64,000 bases of DNA from Hallerella sp963660435 (GCA_963660435.1 CAVKYI010000007.1:1-64000), one strand, 5' to 3'; positions 23,156 through 33,050 are shown, counted from the stretch's first letter. Numbers and translations are program-made. The notes: a model not told the origin generated them from the letters alone.

Positions 23156-26100
23156 CTAGTTCGTAGCGTCCAGGATTTCGCCCGTCAGAAGCTTCACCTG
23201 GATTTCGGCCTTGGCTGCTGCGACTTTTGCCGAAAGAAGCGCTTCGCGGGCGCTACGCCACTGGTTCTGCGTTTCGCGGAACTCGAAGTTCGTGATACGC
23301 CCTTCCTTGAGGCGTTCCCGTCCAAGCTTAAGCATTTCGAGAGCGAGCGAATCGTTGCCCTCGGCGACATCCAGGGATTCCAATGCGCGCAAGTGCGTAT
23401 CCACGGCGTTCGCGACGCGGGTTTCCACGTTCAAGCGAACCTTTTCCGTCTGGATCTGCGCGGATCGCTCCGCAATCTTCGCCGTTTCCATTTTCGCATC
23501 GTCCGCGAGGCCGTTGAAGAGATTCCACGAAAGCGCCGCTCCTACCCGAAAATATTCCTGGTTCGACTTTTCGGGATTTCCCTTTTCCGATGCGCTCGCC
23601 GTCGCATTCAGGGAACCGTGCAGGTCTAGCTTCGGGAAAAGCGACGAATTTGCCGCTTTGCGGTTCACCTGGGCATAGTTCAAGGAAGCCTTTGCCGAAA
23701 AAAGTTCCGCGTTGTTTTCCAGGGCGCGACGTTTCGCCGTTTCCAGTCCATCCGGCGTTTTCCAATACGGATTCCGATCGATTTCGAAGGAATCCTGGAT
23801 ATCGGAACCCTTTTGAACGGAACCTCCGCCCAGGAGTTCGTCTAGCGTCCGAATGGAAGCGGAAAGATCCGAACGAAGCAAAAGGTTGCTTGCGCTGTCA
23901 GACGCGAAATCCATTTGCGAAGAAAGATAGTCAAGCCTTGTCGCGCTCCCCGCCGCGAGGCGATTTTCGTAAAGTTCCCGACGCGCGTGGGAGACGGAAA
24001 GATTCGAATCGGAAAGTTCAAGCGACGCTTTCGCCATGACGGCATCCAGATACGCTCCAAGCACGCTTGCCGCAACCGTCTCGCGTACCGACCGGTGTTC
24101 CGCCCGGTAGCTTTCGACAAGCGCCTTGCTCGCCCGAAAATTCGAAACGTCGCCAAAGCCATTGAAGACCGTATAGTTGACAGCCAGCTGGAACGCGTCG
24201 CTATGTCCCAGGTCGTTATCGATATCCGTCTTTACGCCGGACTGCGAACGGGAATATTCATCGCCATACGTGTAATAGCGCGAGAGCGAAATATCCACCG
24301 TGGGAAGAAGTCCCTTGCGGGAACTTTTCACGGACGCTTCGGCGCTTTTTACGCTTTCCTCGGAAAGGAGAGTCGAAGAATTTTTCGATAGCGCGATGCG
24401 GACAGCCTCGTCGGGAGAAAGAGCGCTTGCCGTCTGCGGAAAGAGAACCGCGCCCAAGACAAGAAGCGAAAGACACGCGAAAACAGGACTTTTCGTTTTC
24501 GAAAAGGATTTTTCTTCCCTGTCCAGGGAAATACGCTTCGACGGCTTTCCGGCAAAGAAGGAATAGGCCGCGGGAACGACAAAGAGCGTGAGGAACGTAG
24601 CAAACGACAGTCCGCATACGATGGTGACGCCCATCGCGACGCGGCTAGGAGTTCCGGTAAGAATCAGCGGAAGCGCGCCGAGAACGGTCGAAAAGCTGGT
24701 CATGAGAATCGGGCGGAAGCGCAAGCGGGCAGACTTCTTTGCCGCGGCGAGACGCGAGCACCCTGTGCGCTCGGCGACCTGGTTCGCAAATTCCACGATG
24801 AGGATTCCGTTCTTTGTCACAAGTCCGATCAGAAGGATCAGTGCGATTTCGCTAAAGATGTTCAGCGTCTGCCCAAAGAAATACAGGGAAACGATAGCGC
24901 CGGCGATCGAAAGCGGAACCGTGAAGAACGTGACAAATGGCGAGCGGAAGCTTTCGAACTGTCCCGCGAGAACGAGAAAGATGCAAGCGAGTGCAAGCAG
25001 AAACACGATGTAGAGCCCCGACGAGCTTTCCTCGTATTCCTTTGAAGAGCCGGAGAGTTCCGTCTGGACATTCAGCGAATCGGGAATTACCTTGCGCGCG
25101 ATCCGCCGCATCTCGGCGACACCGTCGCCAACCGTCATCCCGGGCATGAGCCCTGCGGAAACGGTCGCCGCGCTGAATCGGTTATACCGCGGAAGGGAAG
25201 GCGATGCGGATTTTTCCGAGTAAGTGATAAAGTTCGAAATGGAAAGCATTTCCCCGGAAGCGTTCCGCACGCTGATTTCCTCTAGCTTCGACGGCGAGGA
25301 GCGATACTCGTAGGGAACTCCCCCGATGATGTCGTACTGGCGACCGTCCTTGTAATACTCTCCGTAAGTCTGGTCGCCCATCGAAAGCGCGACGGCCTGC
25401 GCGATGTCATCGACGGAAACGCCCTGGTCCTGCGCCTTTTCCCGCAAGATTTCCACATGGAGTTCGGGCTTCGTAAACTTGAGGTTTGAATTGACGACGC
25501 TGAAAACCGGGCTGTTCTCCGCTTCGGCGGTGAACTTCGGCAGAAGATCGCGGAGCGTTTCGATGTCGCCCGCCTGCAAGACGAACTGTATCGGAAGTCC
25601 TCCGCGGCTCGTGCTGATGCTCTGCGGTTCAAAGACCATCACGCGCAAATCGGGATAGGTCGCTCCGAGAACCTGCACGGCTCGCGCGATTTCGCTCTGG
25701 GAACGACGCTTCGACTTGTCGCTTACAAGAGTCACCCGAATCATCGAGCTTCCGCCGGAACGCGCACCCGCCTGGATTTCCTCGTATTCCGACGAATCCA
25801 TCAGCGCGGTCATCTCTTCCACAAACGCTTCGGTCATTTTCTTTGTCTGCGCAAGACCTGTTCCTTCCGGCGCGGAAATGTTCACCATGAACATATTGCT
25901 GTCCTCTAGAGGCGCCATTTCGCTCGACAGATGCGTAAAGCAGTAGTAGGCGACAAGAAGCAGTACCGCGATGATGACGAAAACGATTCCGCGAACCCGC
26001 AAGAAAGCGTTCAGCAGCCTGTCATAGAGCCGGTTGAGCCATTCGAAAAAAGGTTCCGTCTTCCGGTAGAGCCACCCCTTCTTCTGCGCCCGCAGAATTT

Positions 26101-27562
26101 TCGAACAGAGCATCGGCGAAAGAGTCAGCGCGCAAAATGTCGAAATCACGACGGTTCCTATCATGACCGCCACAAATTCCCGAAAGAGAAGCCCGGTCGT
26201 TCCGCCAAGCGCAAGCATCGGAACGAACACGGCCATCAGCACGACGGACGTAGCGATAACGGCGAAGAATATTTCGTCCGTCCCGGCGACGGCTGCCGCC
26301 TGCGGTGACATCTTGCGTTCTATCTTCTGGTAGATATTTTCCACGATAACGATAGCGTCATCGACGACAAGCCCAATCGCAAGAACCATCGCAAGCAGAG
26401 TCAGCACGTTTATCGAAAAGTCGAAAAGATAGAGCACGAAGAAGCTTCCGACAATCGAAACCGGAATGACGACCATCGGAATAAGCGTAGAGCGGACTTC
26501 CCGCAGAAAGAGAAATATCACGGCGATGACAAGCAGGAACGAAATGAAAATCGTCTCGATGACTTCCCGGATGGAGGAACGGATATTTACCGAAGAATCC
26601 ATGCCGCTAAGAATCTGGATGTCCGACGGCAGATCCCTGCGAATGTCCTCGATGCGCTTGTAAAATTCGTCCGCGATCGCGACATGGTTCGTACCGGGCT
26701 GCGCAATGATGGCGATAGCAATCACGTTCTTCCCGTTTCGCTTGAATCCGGTGCGCGTATCCTGCGGTTCGTAGTGAACGGTCGCCACGTCCGAAATCCG
26801 GATGACGGAACCGTCCGACGCGATCTTGACGGGGACCGAGTTGAAATCCGACGGGGATTCCAGGCGTCCGAGCGTGCGGACGGAAAGATCCGTCACCTGC
26901 CCTTCGATTTTTCCCGCGGGAAGCTCCTCGTTTTCCTTCGAAAGAGCCGCCGAAATTTCCGAAGCGGTCACGCCCAACGCCTTCATGCGGAGAGGGTCGA
27001 GCCAAAGTCGCACGACCGGAGTCTTTTCCCCCCAGAGATTCACTTCCGAGACACCGGAAATCGTCTGCAGGCGTTCCTTCACCTGGTTCGAAGCGATTTC
27101 CGAAAGCTCCATCGCGTCCCGCACGTCCGAAAGAAGGCTCGCGATGAGGATCGGGTCCGAATCCGAGTCGGACTTGTACACGACAGGAGCGTCGGCGGCA
27201 TCTGGAAGTTTCCGCTGCACGCGGGAGACCCTGTCGCGGATATCGTTTGCCGCCGCTTCCAGATCGGTTCCCACCTCGAACTCGGCGCGGATCGTGGAGC
27301 TGCCGTCTGAACTTGTCGATGTGAGGGACTTGATGCCCGATGCGCTGTTGATGGACGCTTCGAGGATCTCGGTCACTTCCGTCTCGACGACAGCGGCGTT
27401 CGCTCCGGAATAGCTCGTCCGCACCGTGATAATCGGCGAATCGACATTCGGATATTCGCGGATTCCCAGATTCATCGCCCCGAAAGCCCCGATGAGAAGG
27501 ATGCCCAGGGCAAGAACCGTCATCAGCACGGGACGGCGAATGGAAAGAGTCGATAATCTCAT
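23156..27562 (-). CDS. RND efflux transporter fused to a TolC-like outer-membrane factor
   Basis: 1468 aa in one open frame. Residues 1 to about 1015 are a full RND pump of the hydrophobe/drug type: TM1 after RRPVLMTVLALG, two periplasmic porter halves, the proton-relay Asp pair in GLVVDDAIVIVEN (TM4), and the TM10 Lys in GLVTKNGILIVEF. After the twelfth segment comes a short cytoplasmic stretch and then a signal-peptide-like segment (SPVFACLSLLVLGAVLF, QTASA), with a plausible cleavage after Ala1047. Residues 1048-1468 are a TolC/OEP domain: two repeats of long coiled-coil helices with ALSPDEAVRIALSKN and LFNGFGD-/LFNGLADDAK-type strands. The adaptor gene upstream overlaps by ATGA, so the whole tripartite pump is made from two genes. 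Substrate unknown. Confidence 0.92.
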   Translation of the reverse strand: MRLSTLSIRRPVLMTVLALGILLIGAFGAMNLGIREYPNVDSPIITVRTSYSGANAAVVETEVTEILEASINSASGIKSLTSTSSDGSSTIRAEFEVGTDLEAAANDIRDRVSRVQRKLPDAADAPVVYKSDSDSDPILIASLLSDVRDAMELSEIASNQVKERLQTISGVSEVNLWGEKTPVVRLWLDPLRMKALGVTASEISAALSKENEELPAGKIEGQVTDLSVRTLGRLESPSDFNSVPVKIASDGSVIRISDVATVHYEPQDTRTGFKRNGKNVIAIAIIAQPGTNHVAIADEFYKRIEDIRRDLPSDIQILSGMDSSVNIRSSIREVIETIFISFLLVIAVIFLFLREVRSTLIPMVVIPVSIVGSFFVLYLFDFSINVLTLLAMVLAIGLVVDDAIVIVENIYQKIERKMSPQAAAVAGTDEIFFAVIATSVVLMAVFVPMLALGGTTGLLFREFVAVMIGTVVISTFCALTLSPMLCSKILRAQKKGWLYRKTEPFFEWLNRLYDRLLNAFLRVRGIVFVIIAVLLLVAYYCFTHLSSEMAPLEDSNMFMVNISAPEGTGLAQTKKMTEAFVEEMTALMDSSEYEEIQAGARSGGSSMIRVTLVSDKSKRRSQSEIARAVQVLGATYPDLRVMVFEPQSISTSRGGLPIQFVLQAGDIETLRDLLPKFTAEAENSPVFSVVNSNLKFTKPELHVEILREKAQDQGVSVDDIAQAVALSMGDQTYGEYYKDGRQYDIIGGVPYEYRSSPSKLEEISVRNASGEMLSISNFITYSEKSASPSLPRYNRFSAATVSAGLMPGMTVGDGVAEMRRIARKVIPDSLNVQTELSGSSKEYEESSSGLYIVFLLALACIFLVLAGQFESFRSPFVTFFTVPLSIAGAIVSLYFFGQTLNIFSEIALILLIGLVTKNGILIVEFANQVAERTGCSRLAAAKKSARLRFRPILMTSFSTVLGALPLILTGTPSRVAMGVTIVCGLSFATFLTLFVVPAAYSFFAGKPSKRISLDREEKSFSKTKSPVFACLSLLVLGAVLFPQTASALSPDEAVRIALSKNSSTLLSEESVKSAEASVKSSRKGLLPTVDISLSRYYTYGDEYSRSQSGVKTDIDNDLGHSDAFQLAVNYTVFNGFGDVSNFRASKALVESYRAEHRSVRETVAASVLGAYLDAVMAKASLELSDSNLSVSHARRELYENRLAAGSATRLDYLSSQMDFASDSASNLLLRSDLSASIRTLDELLGGGSVQKGSDIQDSFEIDRNPYWKTPDGLETAKRRALENNAELFSAKASLNYAQVNRKAANSSLFPKLDLHGSLNATASASEKGNPEKSNQEYFRVGAALSWNLFNGLADDAKMETAKIAERSAQIQTEKVRLNVETRVANAVDTHLRALESLDVAEGNDSLALEMLKLGRERLKEGRITNFEFRETQNQWRSAREALLSAKVAAAKAEIQVKLLTGEILDATN

Positions 27563-28653
27563 TCGTGCGCCTCGTAACTCATGTTGTTGTTGATTTCCTT
27601 CACCTCGACACCCATGCCGCTGCGCAAGCTCATCAGACCGGATACGATTACCGTGTCCCCGGCAGAAAGTCCCTGGATAACATTGACCGTAATCGGAGTC
27701 CGAAGTCCTGTCTTCACATAGACCTGTTCCGCCTTGCCCGCTTTCGCGATAAAGACATAGGCGCCGCTTGCGTCGAGCGTTATCGCCTCGGACGGAATGG
27801 GCATTCCGGTTTCCGAACCCGTTCCAAAGACGAGATTCACCCGGACAAAGGATCCGGCGATAAACTTTCCTTCTGGATTTTTCAAGACGGCGCGAACCTT
27901 TCGCGTACGGCTCGTATTCGAAATCTCGGAATCCATAAAGCGGACTTTCGCCTCGACGCTCGTCCCCTGCTCGTCATCGACAAGAGTCACCCGGTCTCCG
28001 TCCGAAAGGGCGCGGGAATAGCGCTGCGGAAGATCAAACTCCGTCAGGAGTTCCCTTGAATCCACGAGGGTCGCGATTTCGGATCCCGCCGTCATGTAGG
28101 CGCCTTCCGAAACCCGAACGACACCGAGCTTACCCGAAAACGGCGCGCGGATTTCCGTCTTCGAAATCTGCGCTTCGAGAAGTTCTTTCGACGCTTCCGA
28201 AAGCTTGACGGCGTTTTCCGCAGATTCCAGTTCTTCGGCTGTCGCTCCGTCCTTTTCAAAAAGGGCGCGAGTGCGGGCTTCCTTCCTTTTGGCCAGTTCA
28301 AGCGTCGCTTTCGCGCTTTTCAGGCTCGCGCGAAGTTCGGAATCGTCGAGCTTTGCCACCAGGGTCCCCTTGGAAACGCGCGCTCCGTCGGAAGCGTAGA
28401 GTTTCACAAGCCGTCCCGATGTTTCCGTCTTGAGTTCCACCCGATTTTTCGCAACAAGCTCGCCGCTTGCGGAATATGTCCCTGTCGTAGAATCCGGCCT
28501 TGCGATATATCCCGAGACCCGAAGCGCGCTCTGGGCCTTTGCCGGAGAACCTTGGGACTTCGCCTTGTCCGCCGCGGAATCCGAAGAGGAACAGGACAAA
28601 AGGCCGAACGAAATAGACAGGATGGACAACGCCAAAACGAAAAATTTCTTCAT
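27559..28653 (-). CDS. RND periplasmic adaptor (membrane fusion protein), lipoprotein
   Basis: 364 aa. The signal peptide ends in the lipobox LLSC (Cys21). The adaptor layout follows: lipoyl half VELKTETSGRLVKLYASDGARVSKGTLVAKLDDSEL, an alpha-hairpin of heptad-like helices (about 105-165), the second lipoyl half IRAPFSGKLGVVRVSEGAYM, a beta-barrel, and the membrane-proximal domain. It couples the RND pump to its outer-membrane factor, which here is carried by the pump gene itself. Its stop overlaps the pump start (ATGA). Confidence 0.93.
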   Translation of the reverse strand: MKKFFVLALSILSISFGLLSCSSSDSAADKAKSQGSPAKAQSALRVSGYIARPDSTTGTYSASGELVAKNRVELKTETSGRLVKLYASDGARVSKGTLVAKLDDSELRASLKSAKATLELAKRKEARTRALFEKDGATAEELESAENAVKLSEASKELLEAQISKTEIRAPFSGKLGVVRVSEGAYMTAGSEIATLVDSRELLTEFDLPQRYSRALSDGDRVTLVDDEQGTSVEAKVRFMDSEISNTSRTRKVRAVLKNPEGKFIAGSFVRVNLVFGTGSETGMPIPSEAITLDASGAYVFIAKAGKAEQVYVKTGLRTPITVNVIQGLSAGDTVIVSGLMSLRSGMGVEVKEINNNMSYEAHE

Positions 28654-28748
28654 GATTTACCTTTTCAAGTAAAGACCTCGCCATTTAGATGCATAGCCCA
28701 AAATTCCGGTTTCAAAAAAATCGGACAGGATTTCGCCAAAACGGCAAT

Positions 28749-30077
28749 TCAGTTCGAAACGGATATTTCGGGAAACGCGAGTGCCGGGACCTGGAGCGTC
28801 GTATAGGCATCCGGGTATTCGGATCCGATGGCGACAAGCGTTTCGAGCAGATCGACGAAATTCGCGCTGAGAGTCGCCCCTTCCACCGGATGCAGGATCT
28901 TTCCGTTTTCCGCATACATTCCCTGCACGCCGATACTCATTTCGCCGCTGACCGCGCTGCATCCGGAATTTCCCTCGAGACGAAGCACCAAAAGGCAGCG
29001 CGGAAAAAGCTCTAGAAGTTCCGCCGTCGTCCGCTCTCCGGGAAGAACGACAAGATTCGAAAAAGACGTACCGACCTTTCCCGAGTAGGAACGCGCCGCG
29101 CAACCGTTGCTCTTTCGTCCTGCGACAGCCGCTGTTTCCAGATTGTAGAGATAATCCCCGAGAACGCCGTTTTCCACGATAGCCACGCGATCCGCAAAGG
29201 ATCCTTCGCTGTCAAAAGTCCTTACGCCGGGAAGATCCTCGCGCGTCGGATCGGAATAGAGGGTAAGGTTCGCCCCGGCGATTTTCGTTCCCAGCCTTCC
29301 CTGCAAGCGGGACTGCCCCTTCTGGACCTGTTCCGCAAAAAAGGACGACGCATACATTCCGACGACTTGCCCGGCAACGCGTTCCGAAAGGACCACGGAC
29401 ATCTTTCCGCCTTCGATTTTAGAAGGTTCCAGAAGTTCCCTTGCGCGTTCCACGGATTTCCGCGCGATTTTTTCCGCGGACAGTTCCGAAAGGGAAAGCG
29501 CGTTCTGATCGTATCCGCCCAGTTTTTTTGAACTTCCGCGTTCCGCGACAACTCCCGCCCCGGATCCGATTCCATTTTCGCGCCTTTCGAAATAGACGCC
29601 GTTCGAGTTGGCAAAGACCGTGAAGCTTTCGTCCTTCTGGGTTCCGAGATAAGGCACGTTCGTCACTTCTTTCGAAAGTTCGAAACAGCGGTTCTCGATT
29701 TTCATGGAAAGTTCCGCCATCTGCTGGAGCGTCACATTCTTTAGGTCCGGATTATAGGGCAACTTTCGGAGCGGACGGCTTTCCGGGAACGGAAGCTCGA
29801 CCGGCAGCGGTTTCGTAAAGGCCGTATGCAGGACCGCATCCTTCAGAGCCTGTCGCAAGGCGGATTCGGTCAAGCGTTCCGTGTAGGCGTAGCCGGGATT
29901 TCCAGCCTTGAAGACACGAATGCCGACTCCGACCGATTCGGAAATTTCCGTATTCTGGACCTTTCCCTTGAAAACCGAAACGCCTTCGGATTTCGAATGG
30001 CCCGCGACGATGTCAAAGGACGTCGCTTCCCTTTTCGCTTCTTCGGAAAGAAACTGGACCGCTTCCGTTATCTTCAT
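28749..30077 (-). CDS. pmbA: PmbA/TldE-family protease subunit
   Basis: 442 aa. It has the TldD/PmbA fold: N-terminal SEGVSVFKGKVQNTEISESVGVGIRVF, C-terminal EGSFADRVAIVENGVLGDYLYN and SCSAVSGEMSIGVQGMYAENGK-type sequence. It lacks the HExxxH zinc motif of TldD, as PmbA does. With TldD it matures peptides in other bacteria; no TldD gene is in the window. Its ATG overlaps the hemL stop (ATGA), so the two are coupled. Confidence 0.9.
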   Translation of the reverse strand: MKITEAVQFLSEEAKREATSFDIVAGHSKSEGVSVFKGKVQNTEISESVGVGIRVFKAGNPGYAYTERLTESALRQALKDAVLHTAFTKPLPVELPFPESRPLRKLPYNPDLKNVTLQQMAELSMKIENRCFELSKEVTNVPYLGTQKDESFTVFANSNGVYFERRENGIGSGAGVVAERGSSKKLGGYDQNALSLSELSAEKIARKSVERARELLEPSKIEGGKMSVVLSERVAGQVVGMYASSFFAEQVQKGQSRLQGRLGTKIAGANLTLYSDPTREDLPGVRTFDSEGSFADRVAIVENGVLGDYLYNLETAAVAGRKSNGCAARSYSGKVGTSFSNLVVLPGERTTAELLELFPRCLLVLRLEGNSGCSAVSGEMSIGVQGMYAENGKILHPVEGATLSANFVDLLETLVAIGSEYPDAYTTLQVPALAFPEISVSN

Positions 30078-31357
30078 GGGCTCACCTTTTCAAACGCGAC
30101 CTTCGCCGCGGCAATGGTTCTTTCGAGGATTTCGTCCGTATGGGAATTGCCGATAAAAGTCGTTTCGAACTGGGACGGCGGAAAAAGAATGTCCTGGTCG
30201 AGCATCGCATGGAAAAAGGACGCAAAGCGCTTCGTGTTTGCGGAAAGGGCCGTTTCCGAATCGACGACCGGCCTCTCGGAAAAGAATACGGTGAACATCG
30301 AAGCGACCCGATTCACCTGGATGGAGACGCCCGCATCTTTCGCCGCGCTTCGAATTCCTTCGACGAGAAGTTCGCCCTTCCGTTCGAGCGCATCCCAGGG
30401 ATTCAGCCTGAACAAAAGACGGAGCTGGGCAAGTCCCGCGGTCACCGCCATCGGGTTTCCGGAAAGCGTCCCCGCCTGATAGACCTTTCCTTCCGGGCTG
30501 ACGTTTCGCATCAGGGATTCCTTTCCGCTGTAAGCGGCAAGCGGCATTCCCCCGCCGACAATCTTGCCGAGGGTAATCATGTCCGGAGTGACACCGAAAC
30601 GCCTTGCCGCTCCGCCGGAAGAGACCCGAAATCCCGTCATCACCTCGTCAAAGACGAGAACCGCCCCGAATCTGTCGCACAGTTCCCGAAGTCCCGAAAG
30701 GAATCCTTCTTTCGGCGGAACGCAGCCCATATTGCCAGCAACCGGTTCCACGATGACCGCGGCGATTTCTTTCGGATGGGCAAGGAAAAGAGCTTCGACC
30801 TGTTCGACGTGGTTGTAATCCGCGACAAGCGTATCTTCGGCAACGCCCGGAGTGACTCCTAGCGAGCTAGGCGTTCCATGGGTCATCGCCCCGGAACCCG
30901 CGAGAATCAGAAAGGAGTCCCCGTGTCCGTGGTAGCAGCCGCGGAACTTGACGATCTTGTTTCGACCGGTCGCTCCGCGCGCGACGCGTATCGCGCTCAT
31001 CGTCGCTTCCGTTCCCGAATTCACCAGGCGAATCTTTTCCATGCCGGGAATCTTCGAAAGGATGAATTCCGCAAGTTCCACTTCGATATCCGTCCCCATT
31101 CCAAAGCTGAGCCCCCGCGAAAGTTCCTCGCGGAGCGCCTCGATGACTTCCGGCGGATTGTGCCCCAGGATCATCGGTCCCCAGGAACCGATAAAATCGA
31201 CCAGTTCGCGTCCATCGTCCGAATAGAGAAACGGGCCGTTCGCCCGCTTGACAAAGACGGGTTCCCCGCCGACACCGCCAAAGGCCCGTACCGGAGAATC
31301 CACGCCACCGGGCAGGACCTTGAGAGCCCGAGACCACCAGGAATTTTCTTTCGTCAT
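30074..31357 (-). CDS. hemL: Glutamate-1-semialdehyde 2,1-aminomutase
   Basis: 427 aa. It makes 5-aminolevulinate in the C5 haem pathway. The family start SRALKVLPGGVDSPVRAFGGVG, NSGTEATMSAIRVARG, FRGCYHGHGDSFL and the PLP lysine in LGKIVGGGMPLAAY are all visible. The start at 31357 overlaps the stop of the AlgJ-like gene (ATGA). The order algJ-like, hemL, pmbA is tightly coupled though the functions are unrelated. Confidence 0.96.
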   Translation of the reverse strand: MTKENSWWSRALKVLPGGVDSPVRAFGGVGGEPVFVKRANGPFLYSDDGRELVDFIGSWGPMILGHNPPEVIEALREELSRGLSFGMGTDIEVELAEFILSKIPGMEKIRLVNSGTEATMSAIRVARGATGRNKIVKFRGCYHGHGDSFLILAGSGAMTHGTPSSLGVTPGVAEDTLVADYNHVEQVEALFLAHPKEIAAVIVEPVAGNMGCVPPKEGFLSGLRELCDRFGAVLVFDEVMTGFRVSSGGAARRFGVTPDMITLGKIVGGGMPLAAYSGKESLMRNVSPEGKVYQAGTLSGNPMAVTAGLAQLRLLFRLNPWDALERKGELLVEGIRSAAKDAGVSIQVNRVASMFTVFFSERPVVDSETALSANTKRFASFFHAMLDQDILFPPSQFETTFIGNSHTDEILERTIAAAKVAFEKVSP

Positions 31358-32796
31358 TCCAACCTCACTTTTTTCCAGCCTTCCGCGCCAAAGCGCAAGT
31401 CGCGTTCCACGAATTCCCAGACGAGAAGTTTCTTGTTTTTCAGCACACCGGAACGGCGCGCGAGCTTTTCCCGCACAAGCGTACTCGCGCCCCCGTCCGA
31501 CACGATCGCGCACACGGGGACATGCAGATTCTTCGCCAGCCTGGAAATCCAGCCTGCGGACATCGGAGCGTCTGTCTCGTAGATTCGGGAGAAACTGTCG
31601 CCGATGACGAGAATCTGCGCATTCCGGAAGTCGCTTTTAAGCGGAACGCCCTTCGCGTTTCTTACGATATTCGCCTCGACGGTCTGCACCGGGAACGCCT
31701 TTTCGAGATCCGCCATCGTCGCAATGTCCCCGCTGCGTTCCACGAGAACAAGCGAATCCGTCAATGACACCTTCGCCAAATCCGCATAGAACGGAAACTT
31801 CCTTATCCTGCTTGCGACCGCCCTTGCCGCAACTTCCGCACCGCGAGGCGTCCAATGCGTATCGGTATTCAGATAGAGGAAATCGTTTTCGCCGTCGCGA
31901 ATCTTTTCCTTGCGAAATGCCGAATAGAGATTCACCGTCTGCACGCCATGCGCTTCCAGGGAGTCGAGAAAGGCGAGCCCGGGAGAAATTCCTTCGCCCG
32001 ATGCGCCATACATCGTCGGATTCAAGAACTCGGGATAGACCGAAGGCTTTCCGGGGACGACCACGACCAGAAGTTCCACGCCACGCTTTTCGAGTTCCGC
32101 GCGAAACGCAAGGACCGCTTCGATGGGATTGTCCAGGCTGTCCGCGTTCCAGGGACGCGGCCTCACCAGAAATTCCACGTCCTGCCGGTAGAAGAGAAAT
32201 CCGGAATCCGCGCTAAGGGCCTTTTCTCCCGGATCGCGCAAGACATTCCATGCGAACGACTGGTAGAAGGGACGCGTCTTCTTGACAAAAGCGTTCTCCT
32301 TTTCCAGCCGACTTTCGAAAGCGCGCAAGTACTTGCCGCTCAAAAATCCGTAGTCGCTCCACGCTTGCACGATTCTCCGCAAGGAAATACCGGAAAACAT
32401 ATCCCGGATCCTCTTTCCTTCGGCCTTTGCACTGTCGAGGAGCGACGCATCCGATTCAAGTTCCGAAAGCAGATCCTGAAAGCGCGAAATTCGCTTCACG
32501 GCGGAATCTGCCGAATCCACAGCCATGTAGGCATTGATTTCCACGAAATTCCGCTTCAGGTTCGATGCGACATTTTCCAGATCGACAGCGGAATCCGAAA
32601 GAAGAAGTCCTCGCGAAAGGGAATCCGCTTCTCGGGAAAGAAGAATTTCCCGTTCAAGCGGAGAGACTGCGTTTCGAAAGATGTCTAGCGGCGCGAACGC
32701 CTCCCCTTTCCGCACGGAATGTGCAAAATCCCACGATGCGGGCAAAAGCAGCATCACGAAAAAGACAACCGTAAACAGGACATAAAGTCGCTTCAT
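31354..32796 (-). CDS. AlgJ/AlgX-like SGNH acetyltransferase-related protein
   Basis: 480 aa. There is one N-terminal membrane or signal segment (LYVLFTVVFFVMLLLPASW), a helical region, then an SGNH-hydrolase domain: VVVPGKPSVYPEF, the His/Asp motif NTDTHWTPRGAEVAA, and the Ser in VIGDSFSRIY. Such proteins O-acetylate exported polysaccharides with an MBOAT partner. That partner is encoded at 33232-34650 on the same strand. The start codon lies only 12 nt after the 3' end of tRNA-Arg(CCT), with no promoter in between, so this mRNA is probably released by tRNA processing. Confidence 0.85.
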   Translation of the reverse strand: MKRLYVLFTVVFFVMLLLPASWDFAHSVRKGEAFAPLDIFRNAVSPLEREILLSREADSLSRGLLLSDSAVDLENVASNLKRNFVEINAYMAVDSADSAVKRISRFQDLLSELESDASLLDSAKAEGKRIRDMFSGISLRRIVQAWSDYGFLSGKYLRAFESRLEKENAFVKKTRPFYQSFAWNVLRDPGEKALSADSGFLFYRQDVEFLVRPRPWNADSLDNPIEAVLAFRAELEKRGVELLVVVVPGKPSVYPEFLNPTMYGASGEGISPGLAFLDSLEAHGVQTVNLYSAFRKEKIRDGENDFLYLNTDTHWTPRGAEVAARAVASRIRKFPFYADLAKVSLTDSLVLVERSGDIATMADLEKAFPVQTVEANIVRNAKGVPLKSDFRNAQILVIGDSFSRIYETDAPMSAGWISRLAKNLHVPVCAIVSDGGASTLVREKLARRSGVLKNKKLLVWEFVERDLRFGAEGWKKVRLE

Positions 32797-32808
32797 GGGT
32801 AAAAGAGT

Positions 32809-32881
32809 ACCCCCACTGCGAATCGAACGTAGATCTCACCCTTAGGAGGGGCGTGCTCTATCCATTTGAGCTATGGGGGCA
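32809..32881 (-). tRNA. tRNA-Arg (anticodon CCT)
   Basis: The reverse strand folds as a cloverleaf: acceptor GCCCCCA / TGGGGGT (first pair G-U), discriminator A, D arm GCTC..GAGC, anticodon stem CGCCC / GGGTG around CTCCTAA (anticodon CCT), and T arm CTACG-TTCGATT-CGCAG with one A-C mismatch. CCA is not encoded. It decodes AGG. It is followed 12 nt later by the AlgJ-like gene. Confidence 0.9.
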
Positions 32882-32911
32882 TTTGCCATGCGCTTTACGA
32901 CACAGCGGCAC

Positions 32912-32919
32912 TAATATAG
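32912..32919 (-). promoter_or_regulatory. Possible -10 box TATATTAG for tRNA-Arg(CCT)
   Basis: The minus strand reads TATATTAG, one base from TAnnTTTG, about 30 nt before the mature tRNA end. It would also serve the AlgJ-like, hemL and pmbA genes downstream. Confidence 0.35.
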
Positions 32920-32962
32920 AAAATTTTTCGAGATGGAGGAAGAAATCGGTCAAGTGCGGAAT

Positions 32963-33050
32963 GTGGAGAGTGAAGAGTGGAGAGTGGAGAGAGAATGTCA
33001 TCCTGGAGGGAGCGGACCGCTTTGCGACTCCAAGATCCAAGCTCTCTCCG
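32963..33050. repeat. Heptad array plus palindromic repeat fragment
   Basis: Four heptads (GTGGAGA, GTGAAGA, GTGGAGA, GTGGAGA) fill 32963-32990. At 32997 starts a GTCATCCTGGAGG module like those at 57, 198 and 35219, ending near CAAGATCC; a CTCTCCGCTAAGCG tail follows to about 33058. The stretch 32882-33071 has no credible gene. Confidence 0.7.
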
